This document shows positions 35,313-43,205 of a stretch of DNA of 64,000 nucleotides, in pieces. This stretch comes from Novosphingobium sp. ST904 (lineage in GTDB: Bacteria > Pseudomonadota > Alphaproteobacteria > Sphingomonadales > Sphingomonadaceae), in NCBI RefSeq assembly GCF_001298105.1, contig NZ_LGJH01000163.1, positions 1-64,000 on the forward strand. The letters run 5' to 3'. The notes beneath the pieces are model-generated. The model made no database searches. It had not been told where the DNA came from and saw only the letters and a program-made list of their open reading frames with translations. A program made the position numbers and the translations under genes. How positions within the stretch are numbered: position 1 is the stretch's first letter; the number at the start of each line of letters is the position of its first letter.

Positions 35313-35337
35313 TCGAACAAACCGGACGATCTTATTC
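35313..35337 (+). promoter_or_regulatory. Shared promoter-like element TCGAACA-N12-TTATTC
   Basis: TCGAACA at 35313, then 12 bases, then TTATTCGGAT from 35332, lies 62 bases before the DUF1275 start. This is the third copy of the element described at 28497 and 32505. The distance to the start codon almost equals that of the first copy. Confidence 0.5.
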
Positions 35338-35399
35338 GGATACCTGAGATAGCAGCCCCGACCTAGACCACCGGCATCCCCCCAATCCCGGAGATCGAC

Positions 35400-36104
35400 A
35401 TGACCGCAACACCCGCCGCTTCCCCCGTCAAGTCCACCCTGCCGCGCCTGCTGTTGCTGCTTTCCGCCACCACCGGCCTTGTCGATGCGGCTTCGGTGCT
35501 GGGTCTCGGCAAGGTCTTTACCGCCAACATGACCGGCAACGTCGTGTTCCTCGGCTTCGCGGCGGCGGGAACGCCCGGCTTCAAGGTTGTGCCGGCAGTC
35601 ATGGCGCTGCTGGCCTTCATGGTGGGCGCCTTTGGGGCGGGACGCCTTGCCCGCGCCCATGTGGACCTGCCACTGCGCCGCTGGCTGCTCTGGGCCGCCG
35701 TGGTCGAAGCCGCGCTGCTGTGGATCGCCGCCGCCATTTCCACCAGGATCGACATCGCCGCGCAGGCGCCGGAGATCGCGGTGCTTTCGGTGATCGTGCT
35801 GACCGGTTTCGCCATGGGTCTGCGCAACGCGACCGTGCGCTCGCTCAAGGTGCCCGACCTGACCACCACCGTATTGACGCTGACGATCACCGGCATCGCC
35901 GCCGATCAGGTGGGAGGACGCTCTCCCAACTTCCTGCGCCGCTTCGCCGCCGTGCTGTCGATCTTCCTCGGCGCCGCCGTGGGTGCCGCGCTGCTGCTCC
36001 ATGTCGGACTGGCGGTTCCGCTGATCCTGGCCGGCGCCATCGTGCTGGGTGCAACGCTGCTGTTTGCCCGCGATCCGGCCTCTGCCGCGCCGCACAGGCC
36101 CTGA
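35400..36104 (+). CDS. DUF1275 (YoaK-like) membrane protein
   Basis: A 234-residue inner-membrane protein with about six helices. The N-terminal LLLLLSATTGLVDAASVLGL, FTANMTGNVVFLG and MGLRNATVR with LTTTVLTLTITG are the conserved DUF1275 blocks. The family is common and is found near stress and redox genes, but its substrate is unknown. It has its own copy of the shared promoter-like element and is followed by two response regulators. Confidence 0.9.
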   Translation: MTATPAASPVKSTLPRLLLLLSATTGLVDAASVLGLGKVFTANMTGNVVFLGFAAAGTPGFKVVPAVMALLAFMVGAFGAGRLARAHVDLPLRRWLLWAAVVEAALLWIAAAISTRIDIAAQAPEIAVLSVIVLTGFAMGLRNATVRSLKVPDLTTTVLTLTITGIAADQVGGRSPNFLRRFAAVLSIFLGAAVGAALLLHVGLAVPLILAGAIVLGATLLFARDPASAAPHRP

Positions 36105-36125
36105 GCGAATGCGCCGGTCTGCCGG

Positions 36126-36809
36126 CTAAAGCTCGATCAGGCCGTTTCGCACGGCAATCGCGACGGCGTGGGTGCGATCCATCGCCCCCAGCCGCGCGAA
36201 GATCGCCTTCATATAGCCCTTCACCGTCTCTTCCGAGAGCGAGAGCCGACCGGCGATCTGCTTGTTGGAGTTGCCCGCCGCCGCCAGTTCCAGCACGTCG
36301 CTTTCGCGAGCGGTGAGGTGAGGGGGGCTTTCGGAGGCGGCCTGTCTCGAACCGTCCGCGCTGACCAGACCGGCGTCGAAATGCATCTCGCCCCGGTGGA
36401 TGCAGCGGATGGCGTCGAGAAGTTCGGTCCGCAGGCTGTTCTTGAGCAGATAGCCTGCGGCGCCCGCCTTGAGCGCGCGCAGGGCTCGGCCGTCACCCGA
36501 ATAGGTCGTCAGCACCAGCACGCGGGCCTGCGGAAAATCCGCAAGGATGCGCGCCATCGCGGTCAGCCCGTCGATGCCCGGCATCTGGAGATCCAGCAGC
36601 ATGACGTCGGGTCGAAGCTCGCGGTAGAGCGCCACGGCGGCCTCGCCGTCCTCCCCCATGCCGATCAGTGCCATGTCGTGCTGCGTGCCCAGCACCGCCA
36701 TGACGCCGTCGCGCAGCAGCGGATGATCGTCGATCACGAGCACGCGGATCGGCGCTTCCGGGGGTGTTGCCGGTGCGGAGGTGGTTTCGCCAGAAGCGGG
36801 CATGTCCAT
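36126..36809 (-). CDS. NarL/LuxR-type response regulator
   Basis: A 227-residue regulator. The receiver domain has the acid pair VIDDHPLLR, phospho-acceptor Asp73 in MLLDLQMPG, Thr in VLTTYSG and Lys in GYLLKNS. The C-terminal HTH reads LTARESDVLELAAAGNSNKQ with EETVKGYMKAIFARLGA. No histidine kinase is beside it. It is divergent from a FixJ-like regulator, with a strong inverted repeat between them. It is a candidate controller of the neighbouring 28-36 kb genes. Confidence 0.93.
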   Translation of the reverse strand: MDMPASGETTSAPATPPEAPIRVLVIDDHPLLRDGVMAVLGTQHDMALIGMGEDGEAAVALYRELRPDVMLLDLQMPGIDGLTAMARILADFPQARVLVLTTYSGDGRALRALKAGAAGYLLKNSLRTELLDAIRCIHRGEMHFDAGLVSADGSRQAASESPPHLTARESDVLELAAAGNSNKQIAGRLSLSEETVKGYMKAIFARLGAMDRTHAVAIAVRNGLIEL

Positions 36810-36839
36810 GGGGAGACCCTGAGCGCGATGGCCGGATTA

Positions 36840-36868
36840 GGCAATTCCCCCCGAATGGGGGGATTGCC
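36840..36868. promoter_or_regulatory. Inverted repeat between divergent response regulators
   Basis: GGCAATTCCCCCC and GGGGGGATTGCC face each other around GAAT, with one unpaired T. The repeat lies about 30 bases upstream of the minus-strand regulator and 55 bases upstream of the plus-strand one. It can form a stable hairpin, but its place between divergent starts suits a dyad operator better than a terminator. Confidence 0.5.
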
Positions 36869-36923
36869 CGATATGTGCACTTGGAGGCATTTTTGTGCAT
36901 CGCAAAAAACCGGAGGTCTCGCC

Positions 36924-37601
36924 TTGCCCCCCCAGGTGGTTCCCCAACCCGTCACCCCCGCGACGCCCGCCCCGATTGCCGACAGGGCATCGGGCACGGT
37001 CCTGATCGTCGATGACGATCCCGAAATGCGCTCGGCGCTGGGCAGCCTGCTGCGTGTGGAAGGGTTTTGCCCGCAGGGGTTCGCATCCTCGCAGGCCGTG
37101 CTGGATGCGCCGCTTCCCGACCGCGAATGCTGCCTCATCGCCGACGTGCGCCTGCCGGGCATCGGCGGGCTCGAACTGTACGAGCAGCTCAAGCGGCGGG
37201 GCGACGAGATTCCGGTCGTGTTCATGACCGGCCATCCCGACGTGGCGCTATCGGTGCGGGCGATGAAGGCGGGGGCGATGGATTTCCTGCCCAAGCCCTT
37301 TGGCGACCAGCAGATGATCGATGCCGTCGATGCAGCGCTCGCGTTCGACCGGGACAGGCGGGAACTGGTTCATCGCCACCGCGCCGTCGCGGAACGCTTC
37401 GCGGCCCTCACAGGGCGCGAGCGGCAAGTGATGGAAGGCGTGGTGCGGGGCCTGATGAACAAGCAGATCGCCTGGGAGCTGGAGATCAGCGAGATCACCG
37501 TGAAGCTCCACCGCTCCAGCCTGATGAAGAAGATGCAGCTCCGCTCCGTCCCAGACCTCGTCCGTGCCTCGCAAGTGATCGAGGCCCGATCGGCCGCCTG
37601 A
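36924..37601 (+). CDS. FixJ/TtrR-type response regulator (TTG start)
   Basis: A 225-residue regulator starting at TTG 36924, with CGGAGG seven bases upstream; no ATG gives a plausible N terminus. The receiver shows IVDDDPEM, phospho-acceptor Asp74 in IADVRLPGIGG, VFMTGHPDV and DFLPKPFG. The LuxR-type HTH is LTGRERQVMEGVVRGLMNKQ with EITVKLHRSSLMKKM. FixJ-type regulators are usually paired with PAS kinases, and none is present, so it is an orphan. Signal and targets are unknown. Confidence 0.92.
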   Translation: MPPQVVPQPVTPATPAPIADRASGTVLIVDDDPEMRSALGSLLRVEGFCPQGFASSQAVLDAPLPDRECCLIADVRLPGIGGLELYEQLKRRGDEIPVVFMTGHPDVALSVRAMKAGAMDFLPKPFGDQQMIDAVDAALAFDRDRRELVHRHRAVAERFAALTGRERQVMEGVVRGLMNKQIAWELEISEITVKLHRSSLMKKMQLRSVPDLVRASQVIEARSAA

Positions 37602-37823
37602 TATCGGGCACCTGACATGGGGCACCGGCCTGCTTCCATAGCCGCTCGGCGCACGCGGGCGCGTTTCCGGCGGCCTTTTTCGCGTTGCCCGGAACCTCGG
37701 AGCCGCCCGCGCACTACCTAGCCATACTTTCGTCTCATTCAGCGGACCGTCGCGGCGCGATAGCATCCGGGGATGGCGGGCGAGGGCGAAGCGTGCCCAC
37801 GCGGGTAGCGAGAAGGAGAGGCC

Positions 37824-39128
37824 ATGGCGCACCGGCCAAGCAATGCGGACCTGCATCCCATGCCCGATGGGGGACCTGACGACGACATCCACGCCATTGC
37901 TGCAAGGTACGCCGCGACCCGGCATCTCAGCCGCGAGCTCGTGCTGGGGCTGAACGAGGCGGACGCGGCGGTGCAGTCCATGGCGGATGCCTCGCCCGCC
38001 AAGTGGCATCTGGCGCATACGACGTGGTTCTTCGAGACTTTCCTGCTGCGCGATCACGTTCCCGGCTACCGCCTGTTCGACCCGCGCTGGCCGTTCCTGT
38101 TCAACAGCTATTACGAAGCCGAGGGCGAGCGGATGGCGCGGCCTGAGCGCGGCCTGCTGACCCGGCCCGACCTGGCCGAGGTCATGGCCTATCGCGAGCA
38201 TGTCGACACGGCGATGCGCGCGGCGCTGCCGGAGCTTCTGGCGCGGCATGGCGACCTGATCGAGCTGGGCATCCAGCACGAGCAACAGCATCAGGAACTG
38301 CTGCTGACCGATATCAAGCACTTGTTCTCCCGCAATCCGCTCGGCCCGGCCTATGCATCCGCATTCGCTTCCCGGGCCACGCCGGACGGGGGGGCTCTGC
38401 GCTGGATCGAAGGGCAGGAAGGGCTGGCCCGGATCGGCAGTCTGGAGGACGATCCATTCGCCTTCGACAACGAAACGCCCCGGCACCCCGCATGGCTGGC
38501 TCCCCATGCACTGGCCAGTCGGCCGGTGACCAATGGTGAATGGGCGGAATTCATTCGCGACAATGGCTACGGCACCGCCGCGCTCTGGCTTTCCGACGGC
38601 TGGGACTGGACCCGGCGTGAAGGGATCGCGGCGCCGCTCTACTGGCGGGGCGGCGGCGATGAATGGGAGCATTTCACGCTTGGCGGCTGGCTTCCCGTCG
38701 ATCCCGATGCGCCGGTCGCGCATGTCTCGTTCTATGAAGCCGATGCTTTCGCGGCATGGGCGGGCGCCCGCCTGCCGACCGAGCAGGAATGGGAAGCGGC
38801 CGCGCATGGCCGCGATCCGCGCGGCGGCGTGCAACTGGACACCGCAGGCGCGGTCATGCCCCGTGCCGAAGCGCCGGCGGGAGATTTCGCCTCGCTGTTC
38901 GGGAACGTCTGGGAATGGACCGGCTCGGCCTATCGCCCGTGGCCCGGCTATCGCCCGGCGGCGGGCGCCGTGGGCGAGTACAACGGCAAGTTCATGTCGG
39001 GCCAGTTCGTCCTCAAGGGCGGAAGCTGTGCCACCCCGCGCGGTCATATGCGTGCGTCCTACCGCAATTTCTTCCATCCTCACCAGCGCTGGCAGTTCAC
39101 CGGCCTGCGCCTTGCCAGGAGTCTCTGA
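37824..39128 (+). CDS. egtB: Ergothioneine biosynthesis sulfoxide synthase EgtB
   Basis: A 434-residue non-heme iron enzyme that joins hercynine to a thiol donor with oxygen. The N-terminal DinB-like domain holds WHLAHTTWFFE and HEQQHQELLLTDIKH (His152, His156), which supply the three iron-binding histidines. The C-terminal formylglycine-generating-enzyme-type domain has LPTEQEWEAAAHG, FGNVWEWTGSAY and VLKGGSCATPRGHMR. GAAGGAG precedes the ATG. It is followed one base later by egtD. Together they make ergothioneine, an antioxidant thiol; a lyase (EgtE-like) is not encoded here. Confidence 0.95.
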   Translation: MAHRPSNADLHPMPDGGPDDDIHAIAARYAATRHLSRELVLGLNEADAAVQSMADASPAKWHLAHTTWFFETFLLRDHVPGYRLFDPRWPFLFNSYYEAEGERMARPERGLLTRPDLAEVMAYREHVDTAMRAALPELLARHGDLIELGIQHEQQHQELLLTDIKHLFSRNPLGPAYASAFASRATPDGGALRWIEGQEGLARIGSLEDDPFAFDNETPRHPAWLAPHALASRPVTNGEWAEFIRDNGYGTAALWLSDGWDWTRREGIAAPLYWRGGGDEWEHFTLGGWLPVDPDAPVAHVSFYEADAFAAWAGARLPTEQEWEAAAHGRDPRGGVQLDTAGAVMPRAEAPAGDFASLFGNVWEWTGSAYRPWPGYRPAAGAVGEYNGKFMSGQFVLKGGSCATPRGHMRASYRNFFHPHQRWQFTGLRLARSL

Positions 39129-39129
39129 G

Positions 39130-40122
39130 ATGTTCACGGCCCCCCGGAGCGACGAGATCTTTACCGAACAGCGCCTTACTCCCCGGAGGTTCCAGCCCGA
39201 TCCTGCCTTTCGCGAAGATGTGCTGAACGGGCTGGCGCAGGCAGGCAAGGCGATCCCGGCGCGCTGGTTCTACGACATGCGCGGATCGCAGCTTTTCGAG
39301 GCGATCACCCAGGTTCCGGAATATTACCCCACCCGCACCGAAACCGCGCTGCTTCACGGCCATGCGGCGGCGGTCGCGGAAAGGCTTGGCGCCGATGCCA
39401 CGGTGGTGGAGTTCGGCTCGGGCAGCTCGATCAAGACCCGCATCCTGCTCAAGGCGCTGCCCCGCGCGACATATGTGCCGATCGACATCTGCGGCGAGTT
39501 CCTCGACGAGGCCTGCCTGGCGCTGCAGGGGCTGTTTCCCGCGCTGCGGATCGTGCCGGTGGAGGCCGATTTCATGAACCCGGTGTCCTTGCCGCTGCGG
39601 CGCGAGGGCAGGGCGATGCTCGGGTTCTTCCCGGGGTCGACGATCGGCAACCTCACGCCTTTCGCCGCCGTGGACCTGCTGCGTTCGATGCGCGAGACGC
39701 TGGGCGAGCAGGCGCATCTCCTGATCGGGATCGATCGGGTCAAGGACCCGGCGCGACTGGTATCGGCTTATGACGACGCGGGCGGGGTGACGGCGCTGTT
39801 CAACCTCAACCTCCTCCAGCGGATCAACCGCGAGCTTGGGGGCACCATCCCGGTCGGCGAATTCCGCCATGTCGCGCGCTGGAACGAGGATGCCAGCCGG
39901 ATCGAGATGCATCTGCAGGCGCGCCGGGCGATCCGTTTCGAGGTGGCGGGCCAGGCCTTCCACATGGAAAGCGGCGAGACCATCCATACCGAGAATTGCC
40001 ACAAGTACCGCCCCGGAGAAATCCGCCTGCTGCTCGCCGCCAGCGGATGGGGCGAGGTGGAGCACTGGAGCGATGCCGGGGGCGACTTCTCGCTGGTGCT
40101 GGCGCAAGGGGGCGGAGACTGA
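39130..40122 (+). CDS. egtD: L-histidine N-alpha-methyltransferase EgtD
   Basis: A 330-residue SAM-dependent enzyme that trimethylates histidine to hercynine. Typical blocks are ARWFYDMRGSQLFEAITQVP, EYYPTRTETALL, the SAM-binding VVEFGSGSSIKTRILL, MLGFFPGSTIGNL and the C-terminal ENCHKYRPGEI with ETIHTE. Start ATG 39130 lies one base after the egtB stop, so the pair is translated together. Gene order egtB-egtD and the lack of other egt genes is usual for alphaproteobacteria. Confidence 0.95.
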   Translation: MFTAPRSDEIFTEQRLTPRRFQPDPAFREDVLNGLAQAGKAIPARWFYDMRGSQLFEAITQVPEYYPTRTETALLHGHAAAVAERLGADATVVEFGSGSSIKTRILLKALPRATYVPIDICGEFLDEACLALQGLFPALRIVPVEADFMNPVSLPLRREGRAMLGFFPGSTIGNLTPFAAVDLLRSMRETLGEQAHLLIGIDRVKDPARLVSAYDDAGGVTALFNLNLLQRINRELGGTIPVGEFRHVARWNEDASRIEMHLQARRAIRFEVAGQAFHMESGETIHTENCHKYRPGEIRLLLAASGWGEVEHWSDAGGDFSLVLAQGGGD

Positions 40123-40249
40123 GGCGGGCCTCCCGCTACCGTGCAGGGCCTCTGCCATAACAACAAGGCATGGCTGAGTGCGATGGCGGCGCTTCAATCC
40201 GCGCTGCCTTGGTACGATATCTGGCGTATCACAGCTTCGGAAGGTCACC

Positions 40250-42139
40250 ATGTCCAGCGCCGCCGCCAACGCTATCGCCACCGTTTCGCTTCGCGGGACG
40301 CTTGAGGAAAAGCTCAGGGCCGCGGCCGACGCCGGGTTCGACAGTGTGGAGATTTTCGAGAACGACCTGATCGGTTCGGCCCTGCGCCCGGCGGACGTGC
40401 GCAAGCTGATGACCGACCTCGGCATCCACTGTTCGCTCTACCAGCCGTTCCGCGATTTCGAGGGGATGCCCGGCGAGATGCGGGGCCGTGCCATGGACCG
40501 GGCCGAGCGCAAGTTCGACCTCATGGGCGAACTGGGCACTGACCGCATTCTCGTATGCTCCAACTGCTCGCCCCATGCGCTGGGCGAGCGCCAGCGCATC
40601 GTCGACGACTTCCGCGAACTGGGCGACAGGGCCGCCGCGCGCGGCATCCTCGTCGGCTACGAGGCGCTGGCCTGGGGCCGCCACGTCAACGATCACCGCG
40701 ATGTCTGGTCCATCGTCAGGCAGGTGGACCATCCGGCGGTCGGCATCATCCTCGACAGCTTCCACTCGCTGTCGCGCCGTATCCCGAACGAGAGCATCCG
40801 CGACATTCCGGGCGACAAGATCGTCTACGTCCAGCTTGCCGACGCGCCGCTGCTCGACATGGACCTGCTTTACTGGAGCCGGCATTTCCGCAACCTGCCG
40901 GGGCAGGGCGGGCTGGACCTGCCGGGCTACGTCGCCGAAATCCTGCGTACCGGCTATGACGGCCCGCTCTCGCTCGAAATCTTCAACGACCGGTTCCGCG
41001 CGATTTCCTCGCGCCTCGTGGCGCAGGACGGGCACCGCTCGCTCGAATACGTGCGCGATGCGGCAAGGCGCCTGCTTGGCCAGCCGACCACGATGCCCGC
41101 ACCGCAGCCGCCGCTCGGCGCCGAATTCGTCGAGTTCACCGCCACCGGCGACGACACCGCGCGGCTGGGCGAGACTTTCGAAACGCTCGGCTTCTCGCAT
41201 ATCGGCACTCACCGCACCAAGAAGGTGACGCGTTGGCGGCAGGGCAACGTCAACCTCGTCATCAATGCCGAGCCCAAGGGTTTCGCCAAGTCCTATCGCA
41301 TCGTCCACGGCACTTCGATCTGTGCCATCGGGGTGCGGGTTAAGGACGCCGCCGCGGTGATGGAGCGCGCCGCCGCGCTCGGCATCCGTGCCTATAGCCC
41401 CGAGGGCCGCCCCGGCCGCATGGCCATGCCCGCGCTGCGCGGCGTCGGCGGGAGCCTGGTCTATCTGGTCGAGGATGACGGCGCCGAGGCGCTCTGGGCG
41501 CGCGAGTTCGAGGCGGTGCCGGTGGAGGATCTCACCGACGATGCCCGCGCCCGCTCGATCGACCACCTTGCCGCCGTGGTCCACAATGACGAATTCCTGT
41601 CCTGGCAGCTTTACTGGCGCGCCCTGTTCGGCCTCGAAGGGCGCGACGCCAACGACGTGATCGACCCTTCCGGCCTCGTCCACAGCCAGGCGCTGCAATC
41701 GCCGGACGGAGGCTTCCGCCTCACCCTCAACGCCTCGGACGCGCGCGAGACGCTGTCCTCGCGCTTCCTTGCGCAGGGCATGGGCGGCGGTTTCCAGCAT
41801 GTTGCGCTCGCCAGCGACGACCTGCTCGCCACGGCGGCTGTCGTCCGCGCGCGGGGGGCGGCGATGCTGGATATCCCGGAGAACTATTACGACGATCTCG
41901 TCGCCCGCTTCGGGTTCGACGGCAAGGCCGCCGCGCGCATGGAACAGGCCGGTGTGCTCTATGACGAGGACGGTGCCGGCAATGCCTATCGCCAGCTTTA
42001 CAGCCGGGCGTTCGACAAGCTGTTCTTCTTCGAATTCGTCGAGCGCGGCGGGACTTACACGGGCTACGGCGCGCCGAATGCCGGGATCAGGCTGGCGGCG
42101 CAGAACCGGTTTCGTGCGGTGGAAGAGGTGGCCGAGTAA
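40250..42139 (+). CDS. quiC: 3-dehydroshikimate dehydratase fused to a 4-HPPD-like domain (QuiC type)
   Basis: A 629-residue fusion from ATG 40250, preceded by GGAAGGTC. Residues 1-270 form a TIM-barrel sugar-isomerase/AP-endonuclease-2-type domain (AADAGFDSVEIFENDL, ILVGYEALAWGRHVND, GIILDSFHSLSR, GPLSLEIFND) that would convert 3-dehydroshikimate to protocatechuate. Residues about 285-610 match a hydroxyphenylpyruvate-dioxygenase-like VOC region with His in SIDHLAAVV, His in GGFQHVALA and Glu in LFFFEFVER, the iron ligands. Pseudomonas-type QuiC has this layout. It converges on the shikimate dehydrogenase, transporter and LysR genes of the same pathway. Confidence 0.9.
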   Translation: MSSAAANAIATVSLRGTLEEKLRAAADAGFDSVEIFENDLIGSALRPADVRKLMTDLGIHCSLYQPFRDFEGMPGEMRGRAMDRAERKFDLMGELGTDRILVCSNCSPHALGERQRIVDDFRELGDRAAARGILVGYEALAWGRHVNDHRDVWSIVRQVDHPAVGIILDSFHSLSRRIPNESIRDIPGDKIVYVQLADAPLLDMDLLYWSRHFRNLPGQGGLDLPGYVAEILRTGYDGPLSLEIFNDRFRAISSRLVAQDGHRSLEYVRDAARRLLGQPTTMPAPQPPLGAEFVEFTATGDDTARLGETFETLGFSHIGTHRTKKVTRWRQGNVNLVINAEPKGFAKSYRIVHGTSICAIGVRVKDAAAVMERAAALGIRAYSPEGRPGRMAMPALRGVGGSLVYLVEDDGAEALWAREFEAVPVEDLTDDARARSIDHLAAVVHNDEFLSWQLYWRALFGLEGRDANDVIDPSGLVHSQALQSPDGGFRLTLNASDARETLSSRFLAQGMGGGFQHVALASDDLLATAAVVRARGAAMLDIPENYYDDLVARFGFDGKAAARMEQAGVLYDEDGAGNAYRQLYSRAFDKLFFFEFVERGGTYTGYGAPNAGIRLAAQNRFRAVEEVAE

Positions 42140-42251
42140 GAGCAAAGTCCTGGGGGATGATCCCCCAGACCCTCGGAATGTCAGCGCCGCGCGCGATTTA
42201 CTTGCGGCGCAGCCAATAAGTCTTCCGACGAACGGGGCGCGGCCGGATAGT

Positions 42252-42287
42252 GCAGGGGGGGGCTATGCTCCCCTGCTTTTCCTTTTC
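42252..42287 (+). terminator. Rho-independent terminator after quiC
   Basis: GCAGGGG pairs with CCCCTGC around a short loop, and the stem is followed by TTTTCCTTTTCCTT. It lies 110 bases after the quiC stop and just before the end of the convergent dehydrogenase gene. A second hairpin, CTGGGGGATGATCCCCCAG near 42152, lacks a T run. Confidence 0.7.
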
Positions 42288-42288
42288 C

Positions 42289-43176
42289 TTAAACTGCCTG
42301 ACTGGCCGCCGCGAAGTCCGCGAGCATGCGCTCGGTGTCAGGCTCCCGCCCGGTGAAGCGCGCGAAGGCGTGCGCGGCCTGCATCACCGCCATGCCGCCG
42401 CCGTTCAGCGTCGCGCAGCCGATGGCCTTCGCGGCTTTGAGCAGTTCGGTTTCCAGCGGGAAATAGATCACGTCCGAAACCCACATGTCGCGCGTCAGCA
42501 GCGCCGGGTCGAAGGGCAGGCCGGGGTGGCTCTCCATGCCCACGGGCGAGCATTGCACCACGCCGTCCACGCCCGCGATCGCCTCTGCGGCCGAACCTGC
42601 CGCGATCACTTCCGCGTCGGGAAACAGCGCGGCAAGGCGCCGGGCCAGCGCCTCTGCGCGCTGCGTTGCGGGGTCGAAGATCGCCAGCCGCTCGGCGCCC
42701 AGGTCGAGGTGGGCATAGCCCACCGCGGAAGCCGCGCCGCCCGCGCCGACCATGGCCACGCGCTTGCGCGGCAGCACGCCCAGCGAGGCGAGGAAGCTGG
42801 CGCGGTAGCCGGACCAGTCGGTATTGTCACCGATCAGGCGGCCGCCGCGCAGCAGCACGGTGTTGACCGCGCCGAGCTTGGCCGCCGCTTCCGAAAGCTC
42901 GTCCATCAGCGGCACGACCGCCTGCTTGAAGGGGTGGGTGACATTGGTGCCGTCAAACCCCAGGGCGGCCATGGTCTTCAGGAAAGTGCCGAGGTCATCC
43001 GCGCCGAAGCCGATCACGTCGCTGTCGAGGATGCGGTAGACCAGCGGCAGGCCCAGCGCCCTCGCTTCGGTTTCGTGCATCGCCGGGCTGCGCGAACCGC
43101 CGATGCCGGAGCCGATCAGGCCGCAGAGAATGGTCGAGCGCGCGGGGCCCGTGACGGCGACGGGAGACTGAAGCAT
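42289..43176 (-). CDS. Shikimate/quinate 5-dehydrogenase
   Basis: A 295-residue NAD(P)-dependent dehydrogenase. The substrate site shows GGSRSPAMHE, NVTHPFKQ (catalytic Lys84) and GDNTDWSGY (Asp120); the nucleotide site is MVGAGGAASAVGYA. AroE and quinate dehydrogenases share this layout. Its place in a unit with a QuiC-type dehydratase, a transporter and a LysR regulator argues for catabolic quinate or shikimate oxidation, not the biosynthetic pathway. It follows the MFS gene by 29 bases. Confidence 0.9.
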   Translation of the reverse strand: MLQSPVAVTGPARSTILCGLIGSGIGGSRSPAMHETEARALGLPLVYRILDSDVIGFGADDLGTFLKTMAALGFDGTNVTHPFKQAVVPLMDELSEAAAKLGAVNTVLLRGGRLIGDNTDWSGYRASFLASLGVLPRKRVAMVGAGGAASAVGYAHLDLGAERLAIFDPATQRAEALARRLAALFPDAEVIAAGSAAEAIAGVDGVVQCSPVGMESHPGLPFDPALLTRDMWVSDVIYFPLETELLKAAKAIGCATLNGGGMAVMQAAHAFARFTGREPDTERMLADFAAASQAV

Positions 43177-43205
43177 GATCTTGGTCCTTGGGTAGGGAGG
43201 AAGGC

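Noticed and set aside
37248..39248. Minus-strand frame of over 600 codons opposite egtB
   Set aside because: egtB on the plus strand has all iron-binding histidines and family blocks; the reverse frame has no recognisable feature.
42152..42170. CTGGGGGATGATCCCCCAG as a terminator of quiC
   Set aside because: The palindrome is perfect but lacks a usable loop and a following T run; the hairpin at 42252 is a better terminator.
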